A stretch of DNA of 64,000 bases from Mycoplasma sp. CAG:472 (GCA_000437315.1 FR899419.1:36611-100610), one strand, 5' to 3'; shown: positions 38,380-47,510, counted from the first letter of the stretch. Program-made: numbers and translations. The notes: generated from the letters alone by a model not told the origin.

Positions 38380-39464
38380 TTTCTCACCATTATTAAAGGC
38401 ACATACATTTCATCTTCTGTAAAACCTGCATGATTAGATTTAAATATATGTCCTCCTCTTTTATACTTAAATATTTTATCACTTTTTGCAAGAGCAATAA
38501 AGTCTCCAATAGAATCACAAAAATATTTATTTTCATTATTAAGACCAAATAATTTAGATTCTATTACTTCATCTTTACTCATTAATTTAAAATATTCCGA
38601 AAAGTATTTATTAAATAATTTTTCAAATAAAGTTTTATCAGTTACATTAAATGCGCAGCATCTTCCCTCAAGCCAAACATTGCTAATAATTAAATCAAAT
38701 AAATCTGGATAATCACTTAAATAAATGTATTCAGTATCTAAATGACCATGATCTGCTGTAATAATTAATAAAGTATCTTTTATTTCATTTGCAAAACTTT
38801 CACATTTATTATTAATCATTTTTAAAATAGATAATACTTCTTTACTGTTATTACCTTTTACATGTAACATGCTATCAGGATCCATATAATAAGCATAAAT
38901 ATAATTTTTTTCTTTTATATTTAAATTGGATTTTATCATAGATAGCATTTCATCAATATCTTTATATGTTTCTTCATATTTAATTGGAAATACTATTTTT
39001 GAATGATATTTACCATTTTCTAAAATTCTATCAGTAATCGTTTTATAAGAAAAATATTTTTCTGCAATATTAAAGGGATATTCTTTATCACCATCTTTAT
39101 ATATATTTGTAAACATTGTTACAAAAGCATTTTCATTTTTATAGTACATATCCCATCCTAAATAACCATGCGTGCAAGGATATTTTCCTGTCATAATCGA
39201 AGTTGTAGCACTAGTCGTTGTCGAAGGACAAGTCGAGATAACTTTTTTAACTATATTATTTACTAAAAATGTATTAGGTAGTTTTTCATTTATTAAGTTA
39301 TAACCCATTCCATCAAATAAAATAACCACTACATTTTTAGGTTTATAAGTATTTAATACTTCATCAATTTCCCCAAGTGAAGAAACTTCACTTTTTAAAT
39401 CAAAATATTTTTCAATACTACCTGCTATATTAACAATATTATTTTTATAATCTGGATAAATCAT
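38376..39464 (-). CDS. Alkaline-phosphatase-superfamily phosphodiesterase
   Basis: 362 residues. VVVILFDGMGYNL holds the first metal Asp; STTTSATTSIMTGKYPCTHG has the catalytic Thr region; TADHGHLDTE gives the Asp-His pair; a final GGHIFKSNHAGFT His completes the site. This is the nucleotide pyrophosphatase/phosphodiesterase (and PglZ-like) fold. No signal peptide, so probably cytoplasmic. It overlaps both neighbours by four bases. Possible substrates are nucleotides or phosphoesters; not determinable here. Confidence 0.78.
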   Translation of the reverse strand: MIYPDYKNNIVNIAGSIEKYFDLKSEVSSLGEIDEVLNTYKPKNVVVILFDGMGYNLINEKLPNTFLVNNIVKKVISTCPSTTTSATTSIMTGKYPCTHGYLGWDMYYKNENAFVTMFTNIYKDGDKEYPFNIAEKYFSYKTITDRILENGKYHSKIVFPIKYEETYKDIDEMLSMIKSNLNIKEKNYIYAYYMDPDSMLHVKGNNSKEVLSILKMINNKCESFANEIKDTLLIITADHGHLDTEYIYLSDYPDLFDLIISNVWLEGRCCAFNVTDKTLFEKLFNKYFSEYFKLMSKDEVIESKLFGLNNENKYFCDSIGDFIALAKSDKIFKYKRGGHIFKSNHAGFTEDEMYVPLIMVRK

Positions 39465-39892
39465 AAATACCTCGTATATTTAATTTTTTTAAATAATTTA
39501 ATTAATTCAACAATAGAAAAAACAAGCATCATTAAAACTAAAAAAATTGCGGCTATAGCTCCAGGCAATCCTATTTCGTTCCATTTTTTTAGTAAATCAT
39601 AAAGCATATAAATTGATGAAACTAATATAAGTAACATAAAAGAAAACATAAATTTATCATAAAGTTTTTTATAAATCATTTTACCAGACTCTTTATTAAA
39701 TATTTTAATAACACTTGTTGCAATCATATAAGAACTTAGTAAAAAAACAATAGCATATAATAACTTTATAATTATAATGAATCCTGGTTCCTTAAATAAA
39801 GTTCTAAAAATAAAAATACTAGTAAAAACAAATGCCAATGATAAAACTCCATAACAAATTGCATATATGATTTTTTCTTTCTTTTCCATCAT
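39461..39892 (-). CDS. Four-helix membrane protein, paralogue 3
   Basis: 143 residues, four predicted membrane helices. Shares with its two upstream neighbours a second helix followed by an acidic/basic hinge ending in a K motif (NKESGKMIYKKLYDKFMFSF) and a last helix running into an IELIKLFKK tail. Arisen by tandem duplication. Function unknown. Confidence 0.65.
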   Translation of the reverse strand: MMEKKEKIIYAICYGVLSLAFVFTSIFIFRTLFKEPGFIIIIKLLYAIVFLLSSYMIATSVIKIFNKESGKMIYKKLYDKFMFSFMLLILVSSIYMLYDLLKKWNEIGLPGAIAAIFLVLMMLVFSIVELIKLFKKIKYTRYL

Positions 39893-40311
39893 AAAGTTCT
39901 CCCCTCTTTTATTGTTTCTATTACTTTTTTAACCATTATAAAACCTGGAATATAAAAGATAAAAGAAAATAATAGTAACCCGATATCTCCATGATAATCT
40001 TTAATAACTGTGTAATCAAAATATATTAAAGAGGAAAACCACATTAGCATAAACACTATATAAAAAATAATACTAAAAATTCTAAACATTTTCTTACCAG
40101 TTTCTTCATTATATAATTTAACAATTTGACAAGCATTAGAATATATTCCAAACAACATAGCAATAGAAAATAATATCATAAACACTGAAATAGAATCGGT
40201 ACTAGAAAAAATATTTTTTACAAAAAATTTCCAAAACAAAAAAATTGCCAAAATTGCTACACCATAAACAATTGTATATATTATTCTAGTAACTTTATCA
40301 AACTTTTTCAT
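39889..40311 (-). CDS. Four-helix membrane protein, paralogue 2
   Basis: 140 residues, four predicted membrane helices. Contains LYNEETGKKMFRIFSIIFYI and FWFSSLIYFDYTVI-like segments (MWFSSLIYFDYTVIKDYHGD) closely matching paralogue 1 (FWFGSLIYYDYSLINNWNNS). Overlaps paralogue 3 by four bases. Confidence 0.65.
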   Translation of the reverse strand: MKKFDKVTRIIYTIVYGVAILAIFLFWKFFVKNIFSSTDSISVFMILFSIAMLFGIYSNACQIVKLYNEETGKKMFRIFSIIFYIVFMLMWFSSLIYFDYTVIKDYHGDIGLLLFSFIFYIPGFIMVKKVIETIKEGRTL

Positions 40312-40315
40312 ACAT

Positions 40316-40786
40316 TCACCCCGCTCTTATTTTTCTATAAGTAGTATAGCTCATAAATAGTCCTGGTAAATATAAAAATATAGTACAAAGAAGTTCTTTT
40401 AAACTTGAATTATTCCAATTATTTATTAATGAATAATCATAATAAATTAAACTTCCAAACCAAAATATTAGAAATGCTAAATAAATTATTAAACTTATTA
40501 CATTAAGCACTTTTTCATTCTTTTTAATGCATAAATCTAATGCTACCAAAACAAAAACTATTGATGAAAATATAAAAATACCTCCGATAAGAATTAATAG
40601 TAATTTAATGATTCCATTATAACTGTTCATACGATTAAACATTAATTTACTGCATATTACCATTAAAAAACACATAAAAATTGAAATAGCAATTAAAATT
40701 TTTTTCATAGTTTTATCTTTAGACAAAGACTTATCTAATCTTTTCATCAATTTTTCTAATTTCTCTTCCATGAAACCTCCTACCAT
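40316..40786 (-). CDS. Four-helix membrane protein, paralogue 1
   Basis: 156 residues. A charged N-terminus (EEKLEKLMKRLDKSLSKDKT) precedes four predicted membrane helices; FWFGSLIYYDYSLIN and LYLPGLFMSYTTYRK match paralogue 2. First gene of the operon ending in the HEPN protein. Start choice: an in-frame ATG five codons downstream (MEEKLEK, at 40771) is also possible. Confidence 0.6.
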   Translation of the reverse strand: MVGGFMEEKLEKLMKRLDKSLSKDKTMKKILIAISIFMCFLMVICSKLMFNRMNSYNGIIKLLLILIGGIFIFSSIVFVLVALDLCIKKNEKVLNVISLIIYLAFLIFWFGSLIYYDYSLINNWNNSSLKELLCTIFLYLPGLFMSYTTYRKIRAG

Positions 40787-40904
40787 AATTTAATAATAGC
40801 ACATAAAGAAAAATGAAACAATAAAAAAATCAACATATTTCTATGCTAATTTTATATTTTTATAACTAACTCATGTCTTATTTTGACATGTTTTGTCGAA
40901 GTAG

Positions 40905-40932
40905 TTGCAATGCAAAAATTTACATGTATAAT
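40905..40932 (+). promoter_or_regulatory. Promoter of small hydrophobic peptide, copy 1
   Basis: TTGCAA (40905-40910), 16 bp, TATAAT (40927-40932). A GC-rich 5' leader of about 80 nt follows, with GGCGTTGCC (40956-40964) able to pair with GGCAACG (41196-41202) in the 3' region. Confidence 0.7.
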
Positions 40933-41020
40933 ACTTAATCGAACGTGCAGGAACTGGCGTTGCCACCAATTTTCAGGGGGTTTGAAATAAATCAAAATTT
41001 CTGGAAGGAGGATGATGCTT

Positions 41021-41170
41021 ATGTCTAAAGATAAGATAATTAAATTCGAGTTTTTATGCATACTATTTCTGATTTGTTTTTACAACCTAGATAAAATAGA
41101 AAACGCCGTCCATGTTCTAGTAAAACTATTTAGACTTTTAAAAGAGTTTATTTTAGCTTTACTAGCATAG
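41021..41170 (+). CDS. Type-I-toxin-like hydrophobic peptide, copy 1
   Basis: 49 residues: a short basic head (MSKDKIIKFE), a hydrophobic helix (FLCILFLICFY), an acidic/polar middle, and an amphipathic C-terminal helix ending FILALLA. Ribosome site GGAAGGAGG lies nine bases before the chosen ATG; two ATGs nearer to it are too close. A second copy at 52870-53019 keeps the first 30 residues identical. Long leader, 5'-3' complementarity and a convergent antisense promoter (41260-41231) all resemble type I toxin-antitoxin loci such as BsrG/SR4. Toxicity is not shown. Confidence 0.65.
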   Translation: MSKDKIIKFEFLCILFLICFYNLDKIENAVHVLVKLFRLLKEFILALLA

Positions 41171-41195
41171 ATAGCGTTATCTAATTTCATTATTA

Positions 41196-41260
41196 GGCAA
41201 CGTGAACTTCCTTCACGTTCACCTATTTATAATATAACATTAATCTATATATTTATGCAA
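41196..41260 (-). promoter_or_regulatory. Convergent antisense promoter and hairpin, copy 1
   Basis: Minus-strand TTGCAT (41260-41255), 18 bp, TATATT (41236-41231); the RNA would begin near 41225 and run across the hairpin AACGTGAA/TTCACGTT (41199-41219) and into the 3' end of the peptide mRNA. The same boxes and spacing occur in copy 2. Confidence 0.55.
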
Positions 41261-41265
41261 GGGGT

Positions 41266-43578
41266 TTAGATATTATTTGTTTTTCTTAATATATAATTTG
41301 AAAGTGATTTAAGTTTATCAAAAATATACATACTACAAATAAATAAAACTATAAATACTAAAATAGTGTCTTTATTAATATTACTTATATTGAAAAATGC
41401 ATATTGGTAAAGCGCACAATATTCAAATGCTAAGAATAATATACACATCATTACTCCCCTTAAAAGATTATATGGTTTACAAATATAATTTAAGAATATA
41501 AATCCTGTTATAGCGGTTAAAAATACTGTAAGAGTCGAACATAATTCTTGTGAAAGACCAAAATTAATTTGGAACAACTTAATAATTACTACATTAAATA
41601 CTACAGTTAAAGCACTAGGTAAAGCCTTTAAGAATACTTTCAAAAGAAAATTTCCTTTTACAAGTTCATGGTTTGGTTCAAGTGCTAAAATAAATGATGG
41701 AACACCTATTGTAAAAAATGTTATTAAAGTTAAATGAATTGGAATAAAGAAATATTCTGTATTTAGGAAAATACAAGCAATAATTAAAATTATTGTAAAT
41801 ATTGTTTTACTAAGGAGAAGTGATGAACTTCTTTCTATATTATTAATACTTCTTCTTCCCTCCTTTAAAATAAGAGGTAAATTATCAATTTTTGAATCAA
41901 GAAGTACAAACTGACTTACATTTTTGGCAGCATCTGCTCCACTTGCCATTGCAATAGAACAATCACTTTCTTTTAAAGCAAGGCAATCGTTTACTCCATC
42001 ACCAGTCATACCTACAAAATGTCCTTTATTCTTAAGGGCAATAACTATTTTTTTCTTTTGGTCTGGTTTAACTCTACCTAAAATATTAAAACTTTCAATA
42101 ATATCAGGTATTTCTTCATCACTAACCTGTGACATATCTACACTTCTTATATCACTAATTCCTGCCCTACTAGCAATTTTAGAAACAGTTACTGGATTAT
42201 CTCCACTTATGATTTTAATATCAATACCTTGCTCTTTAAAATAATTTAAAGTAACATCAGCATTTTCTTTGATTTTATCTTGAATTAAAATTAAAGCAAT
42301 AGGTTTTATATCTTTTATATTTTTTAAACTTTCTCCTTTTGCAAGAAGTAATACTCTATAATCTTCTTGATAAGATGAAAGATTTTTTATTTTACCTTTA
42401 TATAAATTTTCAGGACTACCTAAAAAGTATACATCACTTTCAAATTTAACCGCTGAATACTTACGTACACTTGAAAATGATAATGTTTCTAAAAAAGCAT
42501 CCTTATATTTAATATCACTTACAAAACTTTCTACTGCTTTAAAAGTTGGTGATGGATCAGAAAGTGCATTTACATAAGATGCTAAAATTTCTTTAATATC
42601 TTTTTCACTTTCTTTTTTAAGAGGAATAATTTTTTTTACTTCCATAAATCCTTCGGTAATTGTACCAGTTTTATCTAAACATAAAGTATCTACTCTAGCA
42701 AGATTTTCAATAGAATATAAATCTTGAACTAAAACATTATATTTTTTAAGTCTAATAACACTTACTGCCATTGCCGATGATGTTAAAAGTACAAGCCCTT
42801 CGGGTATCATACCTATTAAAGCACTAACCATACTCATAAGGGAATCTGGAATGCTGTTAGTAATACCCATTTGATTTATAAAAAATAATATACCAATTGG
42901 AACAAGTAAAACACTTAGTATTTTTAGCATCTTTTCAAATGAATTATAAATAACTGAATTAGTCTTTTTTATATATTTTGTTTCACTAGTAATTTTAGAA
43001 ATATAATTATCTTTTCCTATATGAATTACCTTAGCATAAACATTACCACTTATAATAAATGAACCACTTGTTAAATCATCACCCTTTTCTTTAGTAATAA
43101 TTTTTTCTTCACCAGTTATAAAAGCTTCATTTACTTCACAAGTTCCAGATAATATTACAGCATCAGTTACAACCTGGTTTCCTATTTCATAATTACATAC
43201 ATCATCTAAAACAAGCTGTTCTCTAGTAAGCTCTATAGTTTCACCATCACGAATTACTTTAATTTTGCTATCGGCAATAACACTTAATTTATCAATTGTT
43301 TTTTTAGCAAGAATTTCTTCGACTATACTTATTATAGTATTTGTAAAAATGACATTAACAAAAAGACAATTTTTTAATGCATATAAAAATTTTCCAGATA
43401 CTATTCCACTTATTAAAACCATTAAACCTAAAGCAATATTTAAAAAGTTAAAATAAGTTAAAGCATTTGTCTTAATAATTTCTTTAATAGTTTTAGTTTT
43501 TGGTTCATCAACATAATTTATTAAACCTTTTTGTTTTCTTTCTTCAACTTCAGTATTTGTTAATCCCTTTATATTCAT
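41266..43578 (-). CDS. P-type cation-transporting ATPase
   Basis: 770 residues. Phosphorylation motif DKTGTIT, actuator-loop ITGEEKIIT in place of TGES, hinge TGDGVNDCLALKESD, and IPEGLVLL in helix 4. About ten membrane helices. The PEGL helix and overall shortness place it near the CtpE-like group of calcium/magnesium-type pumps; the transported ion is not certain. The altered TGE-E (TGEE for TGES) still keeps the catalytic Glu. Confidence 0.9.
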   Translation of the reverse strand: MNIKGLTNTEVEERKQKGLINYVDEPKTKTIKEIIKTNALTYFNFLNIALGLMVLISGIVSGKFLYALKNCLFVNVIFTNTIISIVEEILAKKTIDKLSVIADSKIKVIRDGETIELTREQLVLDDVCNYEIGNQVVTDAVILSGTCEVNEAFITGEEKIITKEKGDDLTSGSFIISGNVYAKVIHIGKDNYISKITSETKYIKKTNSVIYNSFEKMLKILSVLLVPIGILFFINQMGITNSIPDSLMSMVSALIGMIPEGLVLLTSSAMAVSVIRLKKYNVLVQDLYSIENLARVDTLCLDKTGTITEGFMEVKKIIPLKKESEKDIKEILASYVNALSDPSPTFKAVESFVSDIKYKDAFLETLSFSSVRKYSAVKFESDVYFLGSPENLYKGKIKNLSSYQEDYRVLLLAKGESLKNIKDIKPIALILIQDKIKENADVTLNYFKEQGIDIKIISGDNPVTVSKIASRAGISDIRSVDMSQVSDEEIPDIIESFNILGRVKPDQKKKIVIALKNKGHFVGMTGDGVNDCLALKESDCSIAMASGADAAKNVSQFVLLDSKIDNLPLILKEGRRSINNIERSSSLLLSKTIFTIILIIACIFLNTEYFFIPIHLTLITFFTIGVPSFILALEPNHELVKGNFLLKVFLKALPSALTVVFNVVIIKLFQINFGLSQELCSTLTVFLTAITGFIFLNYICKPYNLLRGVMMCILFLAFEYCALYQYAFFNISNINKDTILVFIVLFICSMYIFDKLKSLSNYILRKTNNI

Positions 43579-43796
43579 TTATTACACCTACACTACTATT
43601 TTAGTATAGCATAAATTTTATATTTTGACACCTAGATTTAATATAAAAAATAAAGAACCAGTTATTGATTATCTATTTTTTAGTTTTCTTTTTATAAATT
43701 ATAAATAAGCACATTGAAAACAATGCATTAAGTACAATTGAAATTCCACATAATGTTTTTACAAAATTTTTTTACATATTAAATAATTCAATTTTA

Positions 43797-43825
43797 TTGT
43801 AAAAGAAAACTGGTTTTGATATAAT
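43797..43825 (+). promoter_or_regulatory. Promoter of the HerA-HIT-CapA unit
   Basis: TTGTAA (43797-43802), 17 bp, TATAAT (43820-43825); AAAGAGG before the ATG at 43851. The 43600-43796 stretch holds no gene that I can support. Confidence 0.7.
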
Positions 43826-43850
43826 ATTTTTAGAGTAAAGAGGTATTGAT

Positions 43851-45593
43851 ATGATAGGAACTATAGAACAAATTATTAATAATCAAATTGAGGTTAAACT
43901 TGCACTTGATGTAAAGAAGACCACTAACTTAATAAACCTTTATGTTTTAATAAAGGATACTAATAAATCTTTTATTGGAGAAATAACTGAGCTTAGTCTA
44001 ACAAAATGTAAAGTTAATATTTTAGGAAAATTGGAAAATAATGACTTTATTTATGGATTTGATGAAAAGCCCTCTTTTGCAAGTGTAATATATTTACTTA
44101 ATTATGACTTTGTAAAAAATATTGTAGGTTTTAAAAATAATTACTTAATTATGGGTAAAAGTCCATTTTATGAAAATGCCTATATTAATGCTGATATCAA
44201 TAGTTTATTCGGTTCACACTTTGCTATATTTGGATCCTCTGGAAGTGGTAAAAGTTGTGGTTTTACAAGAATTATGCAAAATCTAATGAAAAGTGAAAAT
44301 ATGAATGATAAACCAAATATTATAATATTTGATGCTTATGGTGAATATGCAAAAGCCTTTAATTACTTAAATAATGAACCAACTTTTGCCTATAAAACTT
44401 ATAATACTGATTTAAATAGTAATGATGAAATACTTCTTTTACCTCCATGGCTTTTAGGAGTCGATGAATATGCACTACTTCTCGAAGCAAATGATAAATC
44501 TCAATTAAGTTTAATTGAAAAAACTCTTAGATATGTAAATTTATTTATAAAAGATGATGAAACTGTAAAAGCTTATAAAAATACAATTTTAGCTAAAGCT
44601 CTTCTTGATATACTAATAAGTGGTAAACCTGGTCCTCAAATAAGAGATCAAGTTATCGGTGTTCTTACTAAAACTCATACTGATGAAATAAATCTTGAAA
44701 GTGAAATTAGTGAACCTGGATATTATCGTACATTTAGACAATGTATGAGAGTTGATGACCATAATAAAATTAATGCTATTGAACAAGTAACTGACTTTTT
44801 GCAAAAATTTATTGGTGATGAAGTAACTTTTTCACTTCCTGATGGAACTTTTCCATTTACTTTACAAGATGTATCAAATGCCTTAGAATTTGCCCTTATT
44901 GATGAAGGTGTATGGAAAAATGATAGTGTATTTAATATGATGAATATTTTAAAAGTTAGACTTGATAGCATATTAAATAGTGATAATAAAAAATATTTTG
45001 AATATCCGCAGTATATAAGTTTAGAAAGTTATATTGATAGAATATTACATACTCAAAATGGTAAAAAAGCCCAAATAATTAACTTTAATATTAATTATGT
45101 TACTGAAAGACTTGGTAAATCACTTGTAAAAATATATTCTAAATTAATATTTAACTATGTTACATCTTTAAAAGAAAGAGGTTCTAAACCATTTAATATT
45201 ATAATCGAGGAAGCCCATAGATATGTTCAAAATGATATTGATAGCGATGTACTTGGTTATAATATATTTGAAAGAATTGCTAAAGAAGGAAGAAAATATG
45301 GTATACTTTTAGGTCTTATTTCACAAAGGCCATCAGAAATAAGTGAAACTACATTAAGTCAATGTAATAACTTTATAATATTTAAAATGACTCACCCTAC
45401 TGATATTGCTTATATTAAAAAGGTTGTTCCCTTCATGAGCGAGGAAAATGCTGAAAAAATGAAATCAATTTTACCAGGTAATGCTTTATGTTTTGGTACA
45501 GCATTTAAAATGCCCTTACTTGTAAAATTTGAATATCCTGATCCTGCTCCACAAAGTGATAATGTAAATTTAGGTAGTGTTTGGTTTAAATAA
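43851..45593 (+). CDS. HerA/DUF87-family ATPase
   Basis: 580 residues. An N-terminal HAS-barrel-like domain (1-100) precedes the P-loop GSSGSGKS (about 125-132); Walker B is NIIIEEAHRYVQND; LLGLISQRPSEIS and the downstream basic residues resemble the arginine-finger region. HerA proteins form hexameric DNA translocases that usually pair with NurA or other nucleases, or act in anti-phage defence with SIR2/DUF4297. No partner nuclease is adjacent: a HIT gene follows 29 bases later. Substrate therefore unknown. Confidence 0.85.
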   Translation: MIGTIEQIINNQIEVKLALDVKKTTNLINLYVLIKDTNKSFIGEITELSLTKCKVNILGKLENNDFIYGFDEKPSFASVIYLLNYDFVKNIVGFKNNYLIMGKSPFYENAYINADINSLFGSHFAIFGSSGSGKSCGFTRIMQNLMKSENMNDKPNIIIFDAYGEYAKAFNYLNNEPTFAYKTYNTDLNSNDEILLLPPWLLGVDEYALLLEANDKSQLSLIEKTLRYVNLFIKDDETVKAYKNTILAKALLDILISGKPGPQIRDQVIGVLTKTHTDEINLESEISEPGYYRTFRQCMRVDDHNKINAIEQVTDFLQKFIGDEVTFSLPDGTFPFTLQDVSNALEFALIDEGVWKNDSVFNMMNILKVRLDSILNSDNKKYFEYPQYISLESYIDRILHTQNGKKAQIINFNINYVTERLGKSLVKIYSKLIFNYVTSLKERGSKPFNIIIEEAHRYVQNDIDSDVLGYNIFERIAKEGRKYGILLGLISQRPSEISETTLSQCNNFIIFKMTHPTDIAYIKKVVPFMSEENAEKMKSILPGNALCFGTAFKMPLLVKFEYPDPAPQSDNVNLGSVWFK

Positions 45594-45622
45594 TTGATAT
45601 AATAGTTTTAACGGAGGTAATT

Positions 45623-46009
45623 ATGAATTGTTTGTTTTGCAATATTGCACAAAATGAAAAAGAAAGAATGACTATTTATGAAGATGAAAGATTAGTCCTT
45701 ATTATGGATAAATTCCCTATTTGTGATGGACATGCTTTAGTTATTCCTAAAAAACATTTCGAAGATATTTATGAAGTTGATGAAAAAACTTTATCTCATA
45801 TGTTTGAGGTTGCTAAAAAATATGCTAAAGTTTTAATGGATGTTACTAATGAAAAAGGATGTACATTTTCTATAAACTATGGTGATAAACAAGAAATTAA
45901 ACATTTACATTTACACATTATGCCAAATTATAAGGTTAAACCTTCTAAAAAGGTAGATGAAGTATATAATTTAGTAGTGAGTTATTATGAAAAAGAAAAG
46001 AAGAATTAA
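45623..46009 (+). CDS. HIT-family nucleotide-binding protein
   Basis: 128 residues. CLFCNIAQNEKER at the start, DKFPICDGHALVIPKKH, and the HIT triad HLHLHIMP. HINT-like nucleotide hydrolase or transferase. Ribosome site ACGGAGG. Its end overlaps capA by 23 bases. Confidence 0.92.
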   Translation: MNCLFCNIAQNEKERMTIYEDERLVLIMDKFPICDGHALVIPKKHFEDIYEVDEKTLSHMFEVAKKYAKVLMDVTNEKGCTFSINYGDKQEIKHLHLHIMPNYKVKPSKKVDEVYNLVVSYYEKEKKN

Positions 46010-47222
46010 AAAAAGTATTAAAATTTGTTTTATATTTATAATATTAATTGCTTTAACAATTGTTTCCTACTGGATTATCAATAAAAATGGTGGTAAAGAT
46101 TTTAATTTTAATAAATTTGTTAATGAAAATAAGATTACTTACCCTATAGTTAATAAAATCTCTTTAGTGGCCACTGGTGATGCTCTTTTACATAATCCTG
46201 TTTATATTAGTGCTTATGATAATTCTACAGAAAGTTTTAATTTTGCACCACAACTTGAACTTGTTAAAGAGGAAATCAAAAATTATGATATAAAATATTA
46301 TAATCAAGAAACTGTTTTTGGTGGTAAACTAACTGATAGATTTAACTGTAAATATAATATGCCAGGTTATTGTTCTTATCCTTACTTTAATTCTCCATCA
46401 GAGTTTGGTGATGCAATGGTTGATGCTGGATTTAATATGATATCACTTGCCTCAAATCATAGTGCTGATTGTACTTATGCATCAGATACTTGTATTACTA
46501 ATTCATATAATTATTGGAAAAGCAAAAATGTTATATTTGATGGTTTTAATGAAGATGAAAGTAAAGAAAATAAATATAATATTGGTGAAAAAAATGGAAT
46601 TAAATATGGTTTTTTAAATTATACAAATACTTTAAATGGTCTTGATAATTCAGTTAGTAATATTAAATATAAAATAGATTTATATGATGAAGAAACCGCT
46701 AAAAAGGAAATCGAAGATTTAAAAACTAAAGTTGATGTTGTAATTGTGGCAATGCATTGGCATAAAGCAAGTGCTGAGTATGAAACAGTTCCTACACAAG
46801 CTAATAAAGAAATAGCAAATTATCTAGCATCTTTAGGTGTTGATATCATTTTAGGAACTTATTCACACTGTTTGCAACCATTTGATATAATTGGAAATAC
46901 TGTAGTATTTTATTCACTTGGCAATTTTATTTCTAATCAAGGTGATTTAATTTCCTCAATTGGATATAAAGGTGTTGTTGGAGTTCTTGCTTCAATGGAC
47001 ATAACAAAAACGACTTATGAAGATGGAAATGCAGAAGTTAAAGTAAATAACTTAGGTGCTGATTTAACTTATACTTATAATAAAAATCATCGTGATTATA
47101 AAGTAATACCATTTAGTAAAATGAGCGAAGAATATAATAAAGATTATAAAAATATTTATGAAGATTATAAAAATATTCTTACTTCACTTAATCAAAATAT
47201 AAATGTCAAACCTGTAAATTAA
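45987..47222 (+). CDS. CapA/PgsA-family metallophosphatase-like protein
   Basis: 411 residues. A basic N-terminus and one membrane helix (about 9-31) are followed by the CapA domain outside: VATGDALLHNPVY, ETVFGG, SLASNHSADC, VVIVAMHWHKASAEYE and GTYSHCLQPFDIIG supply the Asp, Asn and His residues of the calcineurin-like fold. Related proteins work in poly-gamma-glutamate or capsule formation; no other capsule gene is nearby. Confidence 0.85.
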   Translation: MKKKRRIKKSIKICFIFIILIALTIVSYWIINKNGGKDFNFNKFVNENKITYPIVNKISLVATGDALLHNPVYISAYDNSTESFNFAPQLELVKEEIKNYDIKYYNQETVFGGKLTDRFNCKYNMPGYCSYPYFNSPSEFGDAMVDAGFNMISLASNHSADCTYASDTCITNSYNYWKSKNVIFDGFNEDESKENKYNIGEKNGIKYGFLNYTNTLNGLDNSVSNIKYKIDLYDEETAKKEIEDLKTKVDVVIVAMHWHKASAEYETVPTQANKEIANYLASLGVDIILGTYSHCLQPFDIIGNTVVFYSLGNFISNQGDLISSIGYKGVVGVLASMDITKTTYEDGNAEVKVNNLGADLTYTYNKNHRDYKVIPFSKMSEEYNKDYKNIYEDYKNILTSLNQNINVKPVN

Positions 47223-47250
47223 TGAACTAGCAATTAGTTCATTTTTTTTA
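47221..47250 (+). terminator. Terminator after capA
   Basis: AATGAACTA-GCAA-TTAGTTCATT then eight T; includes the end of the stop codon. Confidence 0.85.
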
Positions 47251-47267
47251 AAATCTTTCTTAAGCAC

Positions 47268-47293
47268 AAAAAAAAGAAAAGCATTTGCTTTTC
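47268..47293 (-). terminator. Terminator after the small YjcZ-like genes
   Basis: GAAAAGC-ATTT-GCTTTTC (47276-47293) followed by eight T on the minus strand. Confidence 0.85.
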
Positions 47294-47294
47294 C

Positions 47295-47414
47295 CTAGAA
47301 AATTGGTCCCATTATTATTGCAAGTAAGATAAATAAAATTAATACTATGAAAAAATAATTATTAAATCCATTTGAACAGTTTTCAGGTGGATTTTTTTTA
47401 TTACAGCAACTCAT
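47295..47414 (-). CDS. Tiny Cys-containing membrane peptide (YjcZ-like)
   Basis: 39 residues: a polar head MSCCNKKNPPENCSNGFNN with three Cys and a single membrane helix YFFIVLILFILLAIIMGPIF. The F-x-x-I-x-x-L-F-I-L-L-x-I-I pattern is that of the YjcZ family of small proteins found in spore-formers. Start 10 bases after the stop of the next small gene; AAGGGTG serves as its site. Terminator follows at once. Confidence 0.65.
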   Translation of the reverse strand: MSCCNKKNPPENCSNGFNNYFFIVLILFILLAIIMGPIF

Positions 47415-47423
47415 ATTACACCC

Positions 47424-47510
47424 TTAAATATATGCACCAACTATGATTATAAGAAGTATAAATAATACTAATATAATCGCAGCTCCAAGACCATTTCCAC
47501 AATGATTCAT
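47424..47510 (-). CDS. Tiny Gly/Cys membrane peptide (YjcZ-like)
   Basis: 28 residues: MNHCGNGLGAA and one membrane helix IILVLFILLIIIVGAYI, closely fitting YjcZ-family peptides (short Gly head, helix ending VGA-x-x). A strong site AAAAAGGAGG lies eight bases before the ATG. First of a two-gene unit with the 39-aa peptide. Confidence 0.7.
   Translation of the reverse strand: MNHCGNGLGAAIILVLFILLIIIVGAYI

Noticed and set aside
40852..41061. Minus-strand open frame of 69 codons, with a near copy at 52710-52910
   Set aside because: It lies antisense to the promoter, leader and start of the small hydrophobic peptide; conservation is explained by the duplicated plus-strand element, and there is no ribosome site.
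43600..43796. Remnant of a single-helix membrane protein on the minus strand (about 43680-43770)
   Set aside because: A hydrophobic stretch followed by a basic tail can be read, but no start codon or ribosome site is present.
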